Source of the DNA: Halichoerus grypus
Lineage: Eukaryota > Chordata > Mammalia > Carnivora > Phocidae
Length of the DNA: 64,000 nucleotides
Assembly (NCBI RefSeq): GCF_964656455.1
Contig: NC_135714.1
Coordinates: forward strand, 62,211,850-62,275,849
Direction: 5' to 3'
Both the position numbers and the translations under genes were made by a program. The stretch's first letter is position 1. The number at the start of each line of letters is the position of its first letter. A model generated the notes under the pieces. That model was not told where the DNA came from. It saw only the letters and a program-made list of their open reading frames with translations, and ran no database searches. Below, one piece after another: positions 45,173-57,360 of this stretch.

Positions 45173-48100
45173 GTATAGACTTTATAGCAAAACTAATGAC
45201 CAAAGAAGGCAGTGATTCAAGGTATAGTTTTGGGCAACACATAAACTCACCCCACCCAGCCTCTCAGAGCAGGTTTGTACCTTGAAAGGAGATGACTGGC
45301 AGGTAAAACTGGAAGAATCATATCACTTGGAATTCAGACCCTCTTAGAAACCTGGAAGATAAATTGGCAAGAACCCTAGCATTAGCTTTCCTAGCCCTCC
45401 TTGGCAGGATCCCCCACTCACCTGCTCTTGTCAGCTAGAGATAGATGGGTGTTCCAGCGTTAGGAGGTAAGCAGCAAGGAACTCCAGGCCTTGTCAGCTG
45501 CCTCTGGACATTGTAGGTGGTGGAGCTGGGATAGGTGGACAGAAACTCTACTTACCTGTAAAGGCTTCATTTCCCCTTCCCCTTCCCTTCTTCTTCAAAG
45601 AACGCTTATTATTTTCAGGCATTTTCCTTTATTTTGGTCACACCTTTTAGAAGAGGTAGGCCCCCTCCTCAGACCAGTGATGAATTTTCTTTGGCCTAAG
45701 TCAATGCTCTTCTACTTCTGTTTTTTCCTAATTTTCCCTCACATCCTACCCCCCACAACTAGTTTTGAAAACTGTGTATCTCCTTACACATTTACAATTT
45801 TATATCTAAAATTTTTTTTATCATAGGTGTGTGAATTGCAATGTATGTGTTTTTTCCATATGGAAAACTGGCATTTTAGGATAGAGTTGTTATAGCTCTA
45901 TTCTAAAATGTCAGTGTATCCAACAGAATCTGAATATTGTAACAATTCGATTCCCACCATCATCCATAAAAAATACACAAAGTCTTCCTTTATAGGAAAT
46001 GTACATTGTTTCCTTTTCTTTTTAAACTTTGATTTCTGATCCAATTTTCCCACAGAATTTATCCTCATGTAAATTATTTTTATGCCTGAAAGTCTTTTAT
46101 TGATCACCCTATTATACTTCTGTGGGACAGAATATGTATAAAAATTTAAATTTAAAACATTTGTAATGTTTCCTGTGAGCATAAGGCTCTTAAGTGTTAA
46201 GTAATTTCTTTTGGATTGAGTTATCACAGTTGAGCAAAACAACATAAACACATTACAAATTTTGATGAATATTTGTTAAACGTTAGAAAGTATAGTTTCA
46301 TTGGAAATGCATCTCTTAATGAGATGGATGAGACTTTTTTTTTCTTCAATTAGATCATGCAGGATGCATATTATTTATTGCTTGATGAGGCAGTTCAACA
46401 TCAATTCTATTCCTATTTTCACTTGTCTAGATGTAAACTCTAAAATCTTGTTTGTATAAGTAGCTGGGAAAGAAAGGAATTTGTTATAGTCTCTTTAAAA
46501 AACTTCCTCTGAGTTAAAGGCCACAATCAATTGTGATCTGTCATTAAAAATTATTTTTAATGATTAGCTGACAATTTGATTAGGTCCCTCTCTAATTTTG
46601 TTAAAAGAAAGGTAAGTGCCTGATTTGCAGAAGGATTAGTCGTGAGTTATTAGAGTAATTTGTTTCCTCCACACTTAACACTGATATTTCAAAATGCCCC
46701 TGTGTTTGGTGATCCCAAGATTTTAACATACCGGAGCATTGCACTGTATAAAAATTCAGGATGAGTGAGAGGTATGTCTTCCTTTTATAGTGTGAGAAGG
46801 AAAAGAGTGAAAGGCTTAGCCTGTTCTTAGGAAAGGAAACATGGATATGGGGATTTGGAAATTACCTTAAATTATCTATTCTCATTGTACCCTTGAGGAG
46901 ACTTCATTTAGCCCCAGGTGTCTAATACCCTCAGTTTGAAAGCCCACGAGCTAGGCATTTCCGTGGTTCCCTTCTGCTGGTGTGGCCTGTGATCGGTTGA
47001 GGCAGGGCGTAGGATACAGTTCTGGGACAGTGACAGGCAGGAGAAAGTCTGTTTCAAGATTCTGGGAAATGTTTCCTGTGACTTAGAACCAACTGCCCCT
47101 AAAGCTGTGCTTCCTTGCTGGTCAAGGAATTGTGAGTGTGCATAGACTAGATGGAATTAGTGTTGTAGAACAACAACATAATACTCAAGCCAAAACACAA
47201 ACATCGTACATTCACGACCCTGCAAAAGGCATAAGCCTTATATTCCAAATTGGAAGGAGGCTAATTCACTTGGTGTGCAGAAAATTTTAAATGTAGCAAA
47301 CAGTTTTAAATACCGAACTATATGCTAGTGGTTTGAACCCCTCTGGAATTTGAGAGCCAATTGATTATTCAAGACAACAAGGAGGGTACAAGGTATGGTC
47401 TCAAAATTATACCAAGTTTGAAGCTATTTTTTCTATTGAGAAAATTTCCCCCTTATTTTCAGAACTTGACTTACAAATCACCATGGTAGTCAGATCTGGT
47501 TAAATGCAAAATTGGGCTTTGAGGGCTAAAGAGGCCTTTCTAAAAACTCTGTCCCTTTCTTTATCTTGGAGTTCGGCTACTGCTACTCCCGTGGCCCTCA
47601 AACCGTTAACTCATCTATGCTCAGGATCACTGAAGCTATAAATCCATGCTATTCCTAAAGTACAGCTGTGTGTTGCGAGAAATGATTTTCTCATTGTCAT
47701 TAGAACAAATGTCATGGGAACTTTTTTCTAGAAGTCGACAACTGAAGAAAGGCATTTTTCCTCTAGTTGATATAAAGGCTGTCATTGCATAGAATGGTCT
47801 CTCTTATCCTTTTGTGCATTAACTGAGCATAATTTTCCAATGTAAAACTTCCAAGAGGAGCATAATTCTGGAAATGGCAAGATTATAATTATGTGCAGCA
47901 TAAAAGATAAATTTGTAGTTTATAAATCATGGATATTAATATTCAGCAGGAGCCTAATTCACAGTAAAACTTGAAATAACTACATTGTTAAAAATAATTG
48001 AATTTGGGTTTTAGAAGAAATTTTAGCAGTTAAAGATTATTTTCATGGGGAGGGCTTTTGGCCATCTGGGGTTTAAATTTGCATTTAGGTGGGGCTGTTT

Positions 48101-48524
48101 TCATTGCTCTTGGAAACGGCATATATTTAAATTAGTTTAGACTTATTTTTCTCACTCCTACTAGCTGCCCCTCTCCCGTCTTATCTGTCACGAATGCTTG
48201 GTGATTTAACTTTTCCTATTTTCCGAATCTCTCTTTCCTGCTGTTTGTACTCTCACTGTCTTGGTTCATGCTAACCATTAACTTGTAGCTTGATTTCTGC
48301 AGTGGCTTCTCACACGTCCCTCGCCTTCCAGTCCTGGGCAGATCCATCTTAGGCAGCATCAAGAGCAATCTAGTTGGGAGGTAGGTGCTTAAGGTTTACA
48401 CTTTTTGGGGCCATCTCAGTATCTATGGGCCGTGGTTGCTCTGGATGGAGTGAAGGGGCCAAAATATATTTTACTGTTGAGTAATGCTGAATGTTTTCAG
48501 TGGGCTTGGATTCTTGCTGATTTT
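45173..48524. other. Repeat-poor 3.35-kb block in intron 2
   Basis: No SINE, LINE, LTR or DNA-transposon wording recognised by eye, unlike the flanks. AT-rich segments with homeodomain-like TAAT/ATTA clusters lie at 46500-46680 and 47690-48010. No ORF of interest. Confidence 0.4.
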
Positions 48525-48541
48525 CAAACAGATTTATTTTT

Positions 48542-48749
48542 TTATTTTTTATTTTTTATTTTTTTTAAGATTTTATTTATTTATCTGAGAGAGAGAATGG
48601 GAGACAGAGAGCATGAGGGGGGAGGATCAGAGGGAGAAGCAGACTCCCCGCTGAGCAGGGAGCCCGATGTGGGACTCGATCCCGGGACTCCAGGATCATG
48701 ACCTGAGCCGAAGGCAGTTGCTTAACCAATTGAGCCACCCAGGCGCCCC
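48542..48749 (-). mobile_element. CanSINE, left member of an inverted pair
   Basis: Perfect 17-bp target duplication CAAACAGATTTATTTTT at 48525-48541 and 48750-48766. Confidence 0.97.
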
Positions 48750-48902
48750 CAAACAGATTTATTTTTAAAAATTGTAAATGCTTCCGTTTTGGGATCCTGA
48801 AGCTTGGATGGCTCAGAGGTAAGAACTTCCCTGGTTGGTACGCCTGGAGCTTTAGGCTCTGCTCATTCCTTCAGTGTTTTGGTGGCAAGAAGAGCGGAGA
48901 GT

Positions 48903-49091
48903 GGGCGCCTGGGTGGCTCAGTTGGTTAAGCGACTGCCTTCGGCTCAGGTCATGATCCTGGAGTCCCGGGATCGAGTCCCGCATCGGGCTTCCTGCTCAG
49001 CAGGGAGTCTGCTTCTCCCTCTGACCCTCCCCCCTCTCATGCTCTCTCTATCTCATTCTCTCAAATAAATAAATAAAATCTTAAAAAAAAA
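48903..49091 (+). mobile_element. CanSINE, right member of an inverted pair
   Basis: Target duplication AAGAAGAGCGGAGAGT / AAGAAGAGTGGAGAGT at 48887-48902 and 49092-49107. It lies 153 bp from the oppositely oriented copy and belongs to the same subfamily (GAGTCCCGGGATCGAGTCCC). Confidence 0.97.
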
Positions 49092-49107
49092 AAGAAGAGT
49101 GGAGAGT

Positions 49108-51101
49108 GGCAGGAAAAAAGGGGCCTCAGGAAAGACCCGTGTTCCAATCCCACTGTCTTGCTTTCTTACGACATAATTTTGCACATGTTATTTAACCCTC
49201 ACAAATCTCAGGTCCCGGTTCTGTAGGAGGGATTATCGTGAGGCCTGGCATGTAGTAGGTACTTCATCAATGGTCGTTGTGCTGGTCTTTGAGGTTTTCA
49301 GTGGACCTCGGGGGAGGTGGGTTTCAAGGACCTCACAGTAGAGATGCTCCATAAGGAGTGTGTTACTCCTTGAAGTAAAACTTGGCTCTTTTGTCACTCT
49401 TAGATGCATGCATAGATCATGGGTTAAAAGACATCGGAAGACTTCAGAGTGACTCCTGTAGGTTCACGTAAAACCGCTTTCTTTTATATACAGCCCAGGT
49501 GTTCTGCATGCACAGAGTAGAAGCTGCAAATCACAAAAGGGTAGTTTATTGTGAATGGTTTTATTTTGAGAAAGAGAAAAACTCAGCCGGCTTTCACCTT
49601 TGCTTTTAGTGTAGCGGGCTGTCCACAAAAGATTGCCATGAGGTATGTGTAATTTTCATTCAAAGTCACCTTTTGTTTGACGACAGTGGTTCACCCCTGG
49701 AATATTCCGAACCCAAGCCTGTGGTCACACTTCTGTCTGGATTCAGGAGCAGCCAAAAGGAGGCAGCCATTCTCAAGCCAGAAGAATTAGATGTGTATTG
49801 AGAAGCATTCAAAATATGATAAAGTTATTCCAACATGGAAAAATACCACAAATACCAGCCTAAAACTCAAATGCCTATGCAGGAGCCATGAAAAAATAAA
49901 CATTGCAGAAATGGAAGGGTTTCTAGAAGCTAAGATACAAAGTGCTAATAAGTATAAACTGAAGTGAATCTCTATTTTTGCAGCTGTTAGAACTAAGGCA
50001 TGCTGCTTACAATGAAAAATAAAAAGAGTATTCATACCACTATGACAACTGATTATATTTAATATCTACTCCCATAAAAACCTTATTAAGATTTCAGAAG
50101 AGAAGATTAAGTTACCAGGATTAAAATTATTTTTATCTGAATAAGAATAACAGGTATTTAAAATGTGAACTACTAGATCTGATATATCTGGCCAGATGCT
50201 CTCCAACTTTTTATTTTTATTTTTTTTAATAAGGAACCATCTGCTATAAATGGAGGTGCCTATTAACTTTTCTAGTAGGAAAAGAAATTAACATCTGAAG
50301 ACACAAAGCCAGTGAATTGTGAAAGAACACAGTTATGAAGACAAAATTTTAAAAAATCCTCTGACACCCCAAGGACCAATTTAAAAGGGTTCTTCTATTT
50401 AGAGAAATTCTGTTTGCAAAGCATATATTTCCAGTTATTTCTGTTAAGGTTACTACTAGCAGCAATTTCAGAAGCATGTTTTAATAGATACTGTATTATG
50501 TTGCATTTAATGAGAATGAGCTCCGGGTCACAACTCATCTGTTTATGGAGTTCCTTCCCCTGTTTTATCCCCCACCCCAAGTCTAGATGACCAGTCTGGG
50601 ATGTCACGACAGGCTACCTGGAAATCACTAGGCAGTTAGAAGTTTAACATCAGTGTGAAAGAAATATGTAAAATTATTTATCGATAGCCAAATAGTTTTT
50701 GGCAACTATAAAAGTGAAATTAGGAAAGCATGTAGTGCTCTGTCTTTATGTTATCTATATATTTTCAAAGAACTTTGGGTCACACAACAGCTAAGGTGAA
50801 AGATGTTGTTGGTGGATTTTGGATAATTTTTTTAAAGTGAAAATGATGGCAAATGCTCTAATCTAAATATTTTGCATAGCTTTTTCCTGAGGCAAACCGA
50901 ATTAAAATCACATGTAACATTTTTTTCTCTCCCTATATTATTTTAAATACGTTTTGAATCTTTAGCTTAAAAAGTTCTAAAATTGGAATTTTTCTGACTT
51001 TTATCTATAATAGCATCTTAATAACATGGAGTGTTATAATATGTGCTATGTGATAGACTCTTTGGTGGAAGTTTTGCTGAGTTGAGAGTTAACTTTACGT
51101 T
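49108..51101. other. Intron 2, nothing recognised
   Basis: Unique AT-rich DNA without exons or clear repeats. Confidence 0.45.
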
Positions 51102-51116
51102 AAGAAACAATGTATA

Positions 51117-51317
51117 GGGGTGCCTGGGTGGCTCAGTTGGTTAAGCGACTGCTTTTGGCTCAGGTCATGATCCTGGAGTCCCGGGATTGAGTCCTGCATT
51201 GGGCTCCCTGCTCAGCAGGGAGTCTGCTTCTCCCTCTGACCCTCCCCCCCTCATGCTCTCTGTCTCTCATTCTCTCTCTCTCAAATAAATAAATAAAATC
51301 TTAAAAAAAATTAAAAA
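51117..51317 (+). mobile_element. CanSINE
   Basis: Perfect 15-bp target duplication AAGAAACAATGTATA at 51102-51116 and 51318-51332. Confidence 0.97.
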
Positions 51318-51444
51318 AAGAAACAATGTATAATTAATTATTACATACTCATTGCTTAACATACTAATATAAATTGTTTTCAAGTGTTTTAACAGAACCT
51401 ATTTATATACTATCAATTGATTACTTGATTCAGTATAAAGTACT

Positions 51445-51670
51445 AGTTGGGAGTATAAACTCTGGAGCCAGATGATCTAACTTGAGATCCTGGTTTTATA
51501 TTTAATAGCTGTTAGACCTTGGGCAAGTTACAGAATTCCTATACCTTGATTTCCTCATCTGTGTAATGGGATAATACTACTACTTAACACATAGGGCATT
51601 TGTGGGGAATCCAGTGAGTTAATATATTTAGTTTAGTGTATGGTACAGAAAACGTACTCAATAAATCATT
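51445..51670 (+). mobile_element. MIR fragment, nearly full-length
   Basis: ATAGCTGTTAGACCTTGGGC, TTTCCTCATCTGTGTAATGG and AAAACGTACTCAATAAATCA in MIR order. Confidence 0.88.
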
Positions 51671-52142
51671 ATTTTGTAACCTCCTTGAAGTCAATATATG
51701 GACTCAAGAGAAAACTGAATTGAAAATATTCTGTAATTTAATTTATATTCACCAATTTTTTAAAGGTACCACTTATTACTTAAATGTTAATGTAGGTTTC
51801 TTATTCACCAATAGATACTAAATTATAGGCTTCAGATCAAGTAATAAAGTTGCTATTCATATTTTCAAATTAAAAACTTCAACTCTCACCAAATATCATT
51901 TTTGAAATCTTCCTGAAATATTTTTGGAAGAACACATTGAACAACATTTTTTGGTAATGTTTCTTTTTATTTGAACAATTTGTTTTCCATCTGCAATGAT
52001 TAATTTTCACAGTGAAAACACAGTTGCTAGTTTCTTTAATGCCTACACGTATCAAAGAGGTCCCTGTATTAATTATTAGTATATATTGCTTATAGTCTGT
52101 CGTTGATACAAGCCATGAATAATGGATTTACATGTCCATGTT
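51671..52142. other. Intron 2, nothing recognised
   Basis: AT-rich unique DNA. Confidence 0.5.
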
Positions 52143-52157
52143 AGAAGCAACCGTAGA

Positions 52158-52361
52158 GGGCGCCTGGGTGGCTCAGTCGTTAAGCGTCTGCCTTCGGCTC
52201 AGGTCATGATCCCAGGGTCCTGGGATCGAGTCCCACATCGGGCTCCCTGCTCCGCGGGAGGCCTGCTTCTCCCTCTCCCACTCCCCCTGCTTGTGTTCCC
52301 TCTCTCGCTCTCTCTCTGTCAAATAAATAAATAAAATCTTTAAAAAAAAAAAAAAAAAAAA
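52158..52361 (+). mobile_element. CanSINE, young-looking copy
   Basis: Perfect 15-bp target duplication AGAAGCAACCGTAGA at 52143-52157 and 52362-52376, with an uninterrupted A-tail of about 20, suggesting a recent insertion. Confidence 0.98.
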
Positions 52362-52487
52362 AGAAGCAACCGTAGATGTGAACGGCTAGTGAAAATGGAA
52401 GGTGGGGAGGGGCAAAGATGGTAAATACTAATTTATCTAAAAACATTTCCTCAACACTTGCTACTCATCTTGGTTTAATGTGGATTC

Positions 52488-52640
52488 CAGGATTTGGAGT
52501 TAGAGGATGTTCTTTACTGTTTGACTTTAGGCTGGTGACGGCTTCTCTACATCTCAGTTTCCTCATTTTGAAAATGGGCATGATAGTAGTACCTACTTCA
52601 CAGGGTTGTTATGGAGCCTGTGGAATACCAATATAATAAT
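52488..52640 (+). mobile_element. MIR fragment
   Basis: TCTCAGTTTCCTCATTTTGA and CACAGGGTTGTTATGGAGCC. Confidence 0.82.
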
Positions 52641-52647
52641 AATTGTA

Positions 52648-52880
52648 ACTGAAATTTACTGTGTACTGCTGCTGGCCATTGTGTTAAGTGCTTTACCTGT
52701 GTTACCATGTTTCATCTTCTCCAAAGCCCTATGAGGTGGTTACAGTCACAGTTTCCATTTTATGAAAGAACAGGCTTGGGGAAAGTAAGGAACTTTTGCA
52801 AGACTTCACTGAAAGTAGCAGAGCCAAGACTTAGTTCTGGATCTGCCTGACACCAAGGTCAGTGTGCTTTGCCTCTATAA
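52648..52880 (-). mobile_element. MIR fragment, inverted to its neighbour
   Basis: GTTAAGTGCTTTACCTGTGT, CCCTATGAGGTGGTTACAGT, then AGCAGAGCCAAGACTTAGTT. Confidence 0.82.
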
Positions 52881-53714
52881 CATTTATAAATCTTCAAGTG
52901 CCTGGGAAAGTTTTGTTGCTACAATTCAGCTTTTAAAGCATTAGTAACCAAAGCATTAGGTACTAAGAAGAATGTATAAATTTCCATAGAGTGATTTAGC
53001 AACCTACTTATAATCAAGAGCACTATTTTTTTTTTTAATAACAGAATTGTAGGGGAACTACAGGGAGATTTCTAGATAATAAACTTGACATTGCCTAGTT
53101 TGATTGAGGATAGTACTTGCCATTGTCCACTGTGTCCATGTGTGATGACCTGCAAGAGTTTTCCCATTGTCATATGTCAGTAAAACAATTTTTATTAAAG
53201 TCATGTTCTAGATTTAGGAATTTAGCTTCATTTTGTTTTGTAGTTAAACATGTGCTGAATTAACCTTTGAAGCCAGAAGGAATGAAGTTGATACTCAGCA
53301 GAAACAATGTTCTTCCTGTGACCAGCCCCTTCACCAGGAAACATTTTTAAAATCATGGTCATAAAGCAATGTAACATCTGTAAATGAAGAAATTTGAAAA
53401 ATCTGAGTAATTGACCAGAAAGATCTTTATTTTGAACGTGAAAATGTCAAAGCTTTTCCAAGAAAGGAAATTCTGTCCTCTAGTAGCTAGATCCTGCTTG
53501 GTTAGGTTTCATTCAAACAGTAAAAACCTCATTGTAGAAAAAAAAGACTATTTGCAGATGGTCTACTAAATTGATAAAAGTTTATTTTTAAATTGTTTAT
53601 TTGGAAGTTGGAGCATATTTTTCCTCACAAATAGTTCATAAAAGCTGGTTGGATCTATTTCGTGCTTGGTGAAGTCTCATTATTATATTATTTTGGTTTT
53701 AATCTTGAGAATAG
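52881..53714. other. Intron 2, nothing recognised
   Basis: Unique sequence. Confidence 0.5.
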
Positions 53715-53719
53715 AGGAC

Positions 53720-54085
53720 TGTTATGGGCTGAATTGTGTCTTCCCTAAATTCGTATCTTGAAGTTCTAACTCCAGGTCTTTGCTAGATGGGGCCTTTAAA
53801 GGGTAAATAAGGTAAAATGATGTCCTGTGGGTGGATCCTAATCCAAAATGGTGTCCTCATAAGAGAGGAAGTTAGGATGTAGACACACAGTGGGAAGACC
53901 ATGTGAAGATGCAAGGAGAAAGCAGCCATCTGTATAAGGAAGGAGAGAAGCCTCAGAAGAAACCAACCCTGCCCACACCTTGGTCTCCAACTTCTAACCT
54001 CTAGAATTGTGAGAAAACAAATTTCTATTGTTTGAGCCATGTGGACTGTGGTAGTCTGTGATGGCAGCCCTAGCAAGCTAATACA
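53720..54085 (+). mobile_element. Solo LTR of an old MaLR-type retroelement (MLT1-like)
   Basis: 366 bp beginning TGTTATGGGCTGAATTGTGT and ending GCAAGCTAATACA, with TG...CA termini and a 5-bp target duplication AGGAC (53715-53719, 54086-54090). Internal wording GTCCTCATAAGAGAGGAAGT and AACCAACCCTGCCCACACCT fits the non-coding MaLR LTR group. No internal retroviral genes are present. The minus-strand open frame across it is chance. Confidence 0.88.
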
Positions 54086-54324
54086 AGGACCGTGTGGTAT
54101 GGGAGCATCAGAACTGAATTTAGGCTAAAAATGCAAAAATAGAAGAAGAGTTTGTTTTTCATTCTCTTTTACCTTTTGTTCCATCTCTCTTCCTTTCCTG
54201 TTGTCTTCTTGACACCGAGTTCTCACTATAACCCTCTTTAATGTGTTGGGTTAGGATGGTTCTGGATTGTGTCCAAAGTGTTCCTTGCTCCTTATGTTCC
54301 AGATAAAGTTAGGAATAAAGAAAT

Positions 54325-54536
54325 CGGTGTGGCTATTGTTGATAATGCTGCTATAAACACTGGGGTGCATGTATATACCCCTTCGAATCTGTATTTTTGT
54401 ATTCTTTGGGTAAAAACCTAGTAGTGCAATTGCTGGATCATAGGATAGTTCTATTTCTAACTTTTTGAGAGACAATAGCCAAACTAAAGAAAGAGTGTAA
54501 GTGTCCATCAACTGATGAATGGATAAAGAAAATGTG

Positions 54537-54579
<43 letters not shown>

Positions 54580-54989
54580 GGAATATTACTCAGCCATCAA
54601 AAAGAACAAAATGTTGCCATTTGCAATGACATGGATGGAGCTAGAAAGTATGCTAAGTCAAATAAGTCAGTGAGAGAAAGACAAATACCATATAATTTCA
54701 CTGGTAGGTGGAATTTCAGAAACAAAACAGATGAACATATGGGATGGGGGAAAAAGGAAAAAAAGAGGGAAGCAAACAAGGAGAAACTCTTAAAGATAGA
54801 GAACAAACTGAGGGTTGATGGAGGGAAGTGGGTGGGGGATGGGCTAGATGGTGATGGGTATTAAAGAGGGCACTTGTGATGAGCACTGGGTGTTATATGT
54901 AAGTGATGAATCACTGAATTCTACTCCTGAAACCAATATTACACTGTATGTTAACTAACTAGAATTTAAATAAAATTTTGAGGAAAAAA
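54325..54989 (+). mobile_element. 5'-inverted L1 insertion (twin priming)
   Basis: A 665-bp insertion inside a 14-bp target duplication AGGAATAAAGAAAT (54311-54324, 54990-55003). From 54325 to about 54480 the L1 is antisense: the minus strand encodes an ORF2 C-terminal piece with YDPAIALLGFYPKNTK, close to the family's DPAI-LLG-YPK motif. From about 54480 it is sense and runs through AATGGAATATTACTCAGCCA to the L1 3' end and A-rich tail. A (GT)n tract lies inside at 54540-54576. It is dead: only fragments of ORF2 remain. Confidence 0.95.
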
Positions 54990-55003
54990 AGGAATAAAGA
55001 AAT

Positions 55004-55865
55004 ATGTAACGTAAAGTGGCTTTACCACACATGCTAAAATGTGAGTGCCTCATGGTCCCTTAATTCCCTAAATATGAGTTCCACGGGGTCATGGACTTTG
55101 CTTAGTGGCCAGCACATTCCCAGAGCCAACAATAGAGTCTGACCTGTGGTAATTACTTCAATTGCTATTACTGAGTGAATATCCTATTTTAAAAGCCAGA
55201 ATTGAACCCAAATGAATCTCTTACTGTGGGAATTGTAGGCAGCAAAAGCAAGTAGAATAAAACGTTCCCAGCATCAGGGTACGTGTTCCCTTTTTTGCGG
55301 TGGTTGTTGTGAGGAGGAGGCAGGAATAGTAGAGCCCTAATTGAGAGCTGCTCACAGGATTGGCCTATTCTCCTGTTAAAAATTTCCTCCTCTTTCCAAT
55401 TCTGTACCCACAGATTGAAACAAAATCTTCTCATTGCTTTAGTTCAAAAGGGCTCCCCTGGCATTGTAAGTCAGGTCTCAGCTTTTGGGAAGGGGGAGAG
55501 GCATGGGGCGATGGGGGAGGAGACAGGTGGTCTTTGTGCATTGGGGTCATTTGTAAGTTGAAGGTAGCCTCAGTATCTTATTTTTACCTCATCACGTGTG
55601 TATGCAGTACTTGAAGGGGATGGTGTGAAATGTGGGAGTAAGAACAAGTAAATTTGGAATGCTTCTATAACTGGCCCTTCCAGACAGAAATAGTGGCTGT
55701 CATGAAGATGTGTTAGAGAATGACAGTAGGCTCTGAGCACTCCTCTTGTCCTTGTCCCCTATTCCAGCCCTCCCCTCCACTTGTGGGATCCTTTTGGCCA
55801 ACCTTTTACAAGACAGAGGTGAGGGAGCACATGAGGTACGAGGTAAATAAAAATGTGTTTATTTA
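55004..55865. other. Intron 2, nothing recognised
   Basis: Unique sequence. Confidence 0.5.
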
Positions 55866-55869
55866 ATTT

Positions 55870-56075
55870 ATTTATTCAATAAGCACTTATACAGCCCTCA
55901 CTATGTTCCAGGCACTGTTCCAAGAATTTTATACACATTCACTCATTTAATCTTTACAATAACCCTGTGAGTAAACTGGCCCGAGAGGTTTTTACTCCAG
56001 GTCTCAGAATGAGAGCATGGCAGAGTGGAGATTCAGACCCAGGTTGGGTGGTTCCAGAGTGTGTGAGCTCTCACG
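55870..56075 (-). mobile_element. MIR fragment
   Basis: ATAAGCACTTATACAGCCCT, TTCCAGGCACTGTTCCAAGA, TTTAATCTTTACAATAACCC and GGAGATTCAGACCCAGGTTG. Confidence 0.8.
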
Positions 56076-56200
56076 TGAAAGAACCAGTAACAGCCAGAGG
56101 GCGATTGAGGAAAGGGAATTCCAGGCTTGGGAGAGAGATGTTGGATATAAATTTGGGTAGAAATGGAAGAAATAGCTTATTATCTATCACATATATTATA

Positions 56201-56218
56201 GTGTGTGTGTGTGTGTGT
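56201..56218 (+). repeat. Short (GT)n
   Basis: Nine GT units. Confidence 0.9.
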
Positions 56219-56219
56219 T

Positions 56220-57179
56220 TGTGAATATATGGCGCAAGCTTATTATCATACTGAATTGACCTCTAATTCATCTGGTTTTGTAGCACTGTTCTCCTGTGGT
56301 CACATTAACACTGTAGTCACCTCAGAGGTTTCTTGAAGAACCAGAAAAGAAATATCCTTAGAAGTTAACATTTTCCAGAGGTTGGAGGGGAGAGAGGCAG
56401 CCCAGGAAAAAAACTGGTGTTGGGACCAGGAGGACAGGGTTTGGTTAGTGACACCTGCCTTGATAAGATGCTGACCCCTCTGTATGTTCTTTAGCAAACG
56501 CAGACGATTATATCTATCCTTCTACTTTCAAGATTGTTGTGAAGATATACCAAGAAACAGAGCACGGAACTTAGAGTTGGAAAAATTGTGAAATCAGTGA
56601 ATCCAGTAGTTTTCACCTATTTTCATGTAACTCATTTTTTCAAATGAAGGTAAAAAAGTCAAACACAGTCCCTCTATTTCAAGTAAAAGTGATTTACTTG
56701 GCTTGCGCCCTCTTCACCTGTCCTTTCTGTCCTTGAGGGCACTCCAAGGATTTGTCAGAGCCTAGTTTCAAGCATAGTTTAAGACCCACTTCTCTGAGTC
56801 AAACTCTTCTGAGTATAAGGAAATTTAGGCCAAGACACAGTCAGTGGCTTTCCTGGAGTTGTTTGGTATTTCCACTCTCTAAGGGTTTTGTTCCCACCGG
56901 GAAAACCATCTCCCTGTGAAAACACTGAAAAGTTGAAAGCCCATATCAAAGTAAGCACGTTTGCTGTAATCATAGCTATCATTCATTGAATACTGCCAAT
57001 GCTGTGGAGCAGGAACAGCTTGACAAAGGCAGTTCGCACAGGTCCTGCACTCACAAGGGCCCATGCTCTTAGTTTTATGCTCTGCTTTGCCAACTTGGAA
57101 TTCTTAGTAGTTTTTGAAGAGGGTGCCCTGTGTTTTTATTTTGCCCCATACCCCACCAAGTATGTAGCTGATCCTGGCT
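56220..57179. other. Intron 2, nothing recognised
   Basis: Unique sequence. Small open frames show no domain. Confidence 0.45.
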
Positions 57180-57360
57180 TCTGCTGTTTATATAGCTTGT
57201 CTCATTTAATACTCACCACCATCTTCATGGTGTGGCTGTTATTATTCCTATTGCACAATCAAGGACATTGAGGCCAAGAGAATTTCCTAAAGATCACCTA
57301 TGTTGTGAAGGGGCAGATTGGGAAACGTAGTCAAGAAATGTTGGTCTCAAAGCCCACCGT
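57180..57360 (-). mobile_element. MIR fragment
   Basis: TTGTCTCATTTAATACTCAC, CAAGGACATTGAGGCCAAGA and TTCCTAAAGATCACCTATG. Confidence 0.7.

Noticed and set aside
54251..54511. L1 ORF2-like protein on the minus strand
   Set aside because: A real ORF2 remnant but not a gene. It is the inverted 5' part of a truncated L1 insertion.
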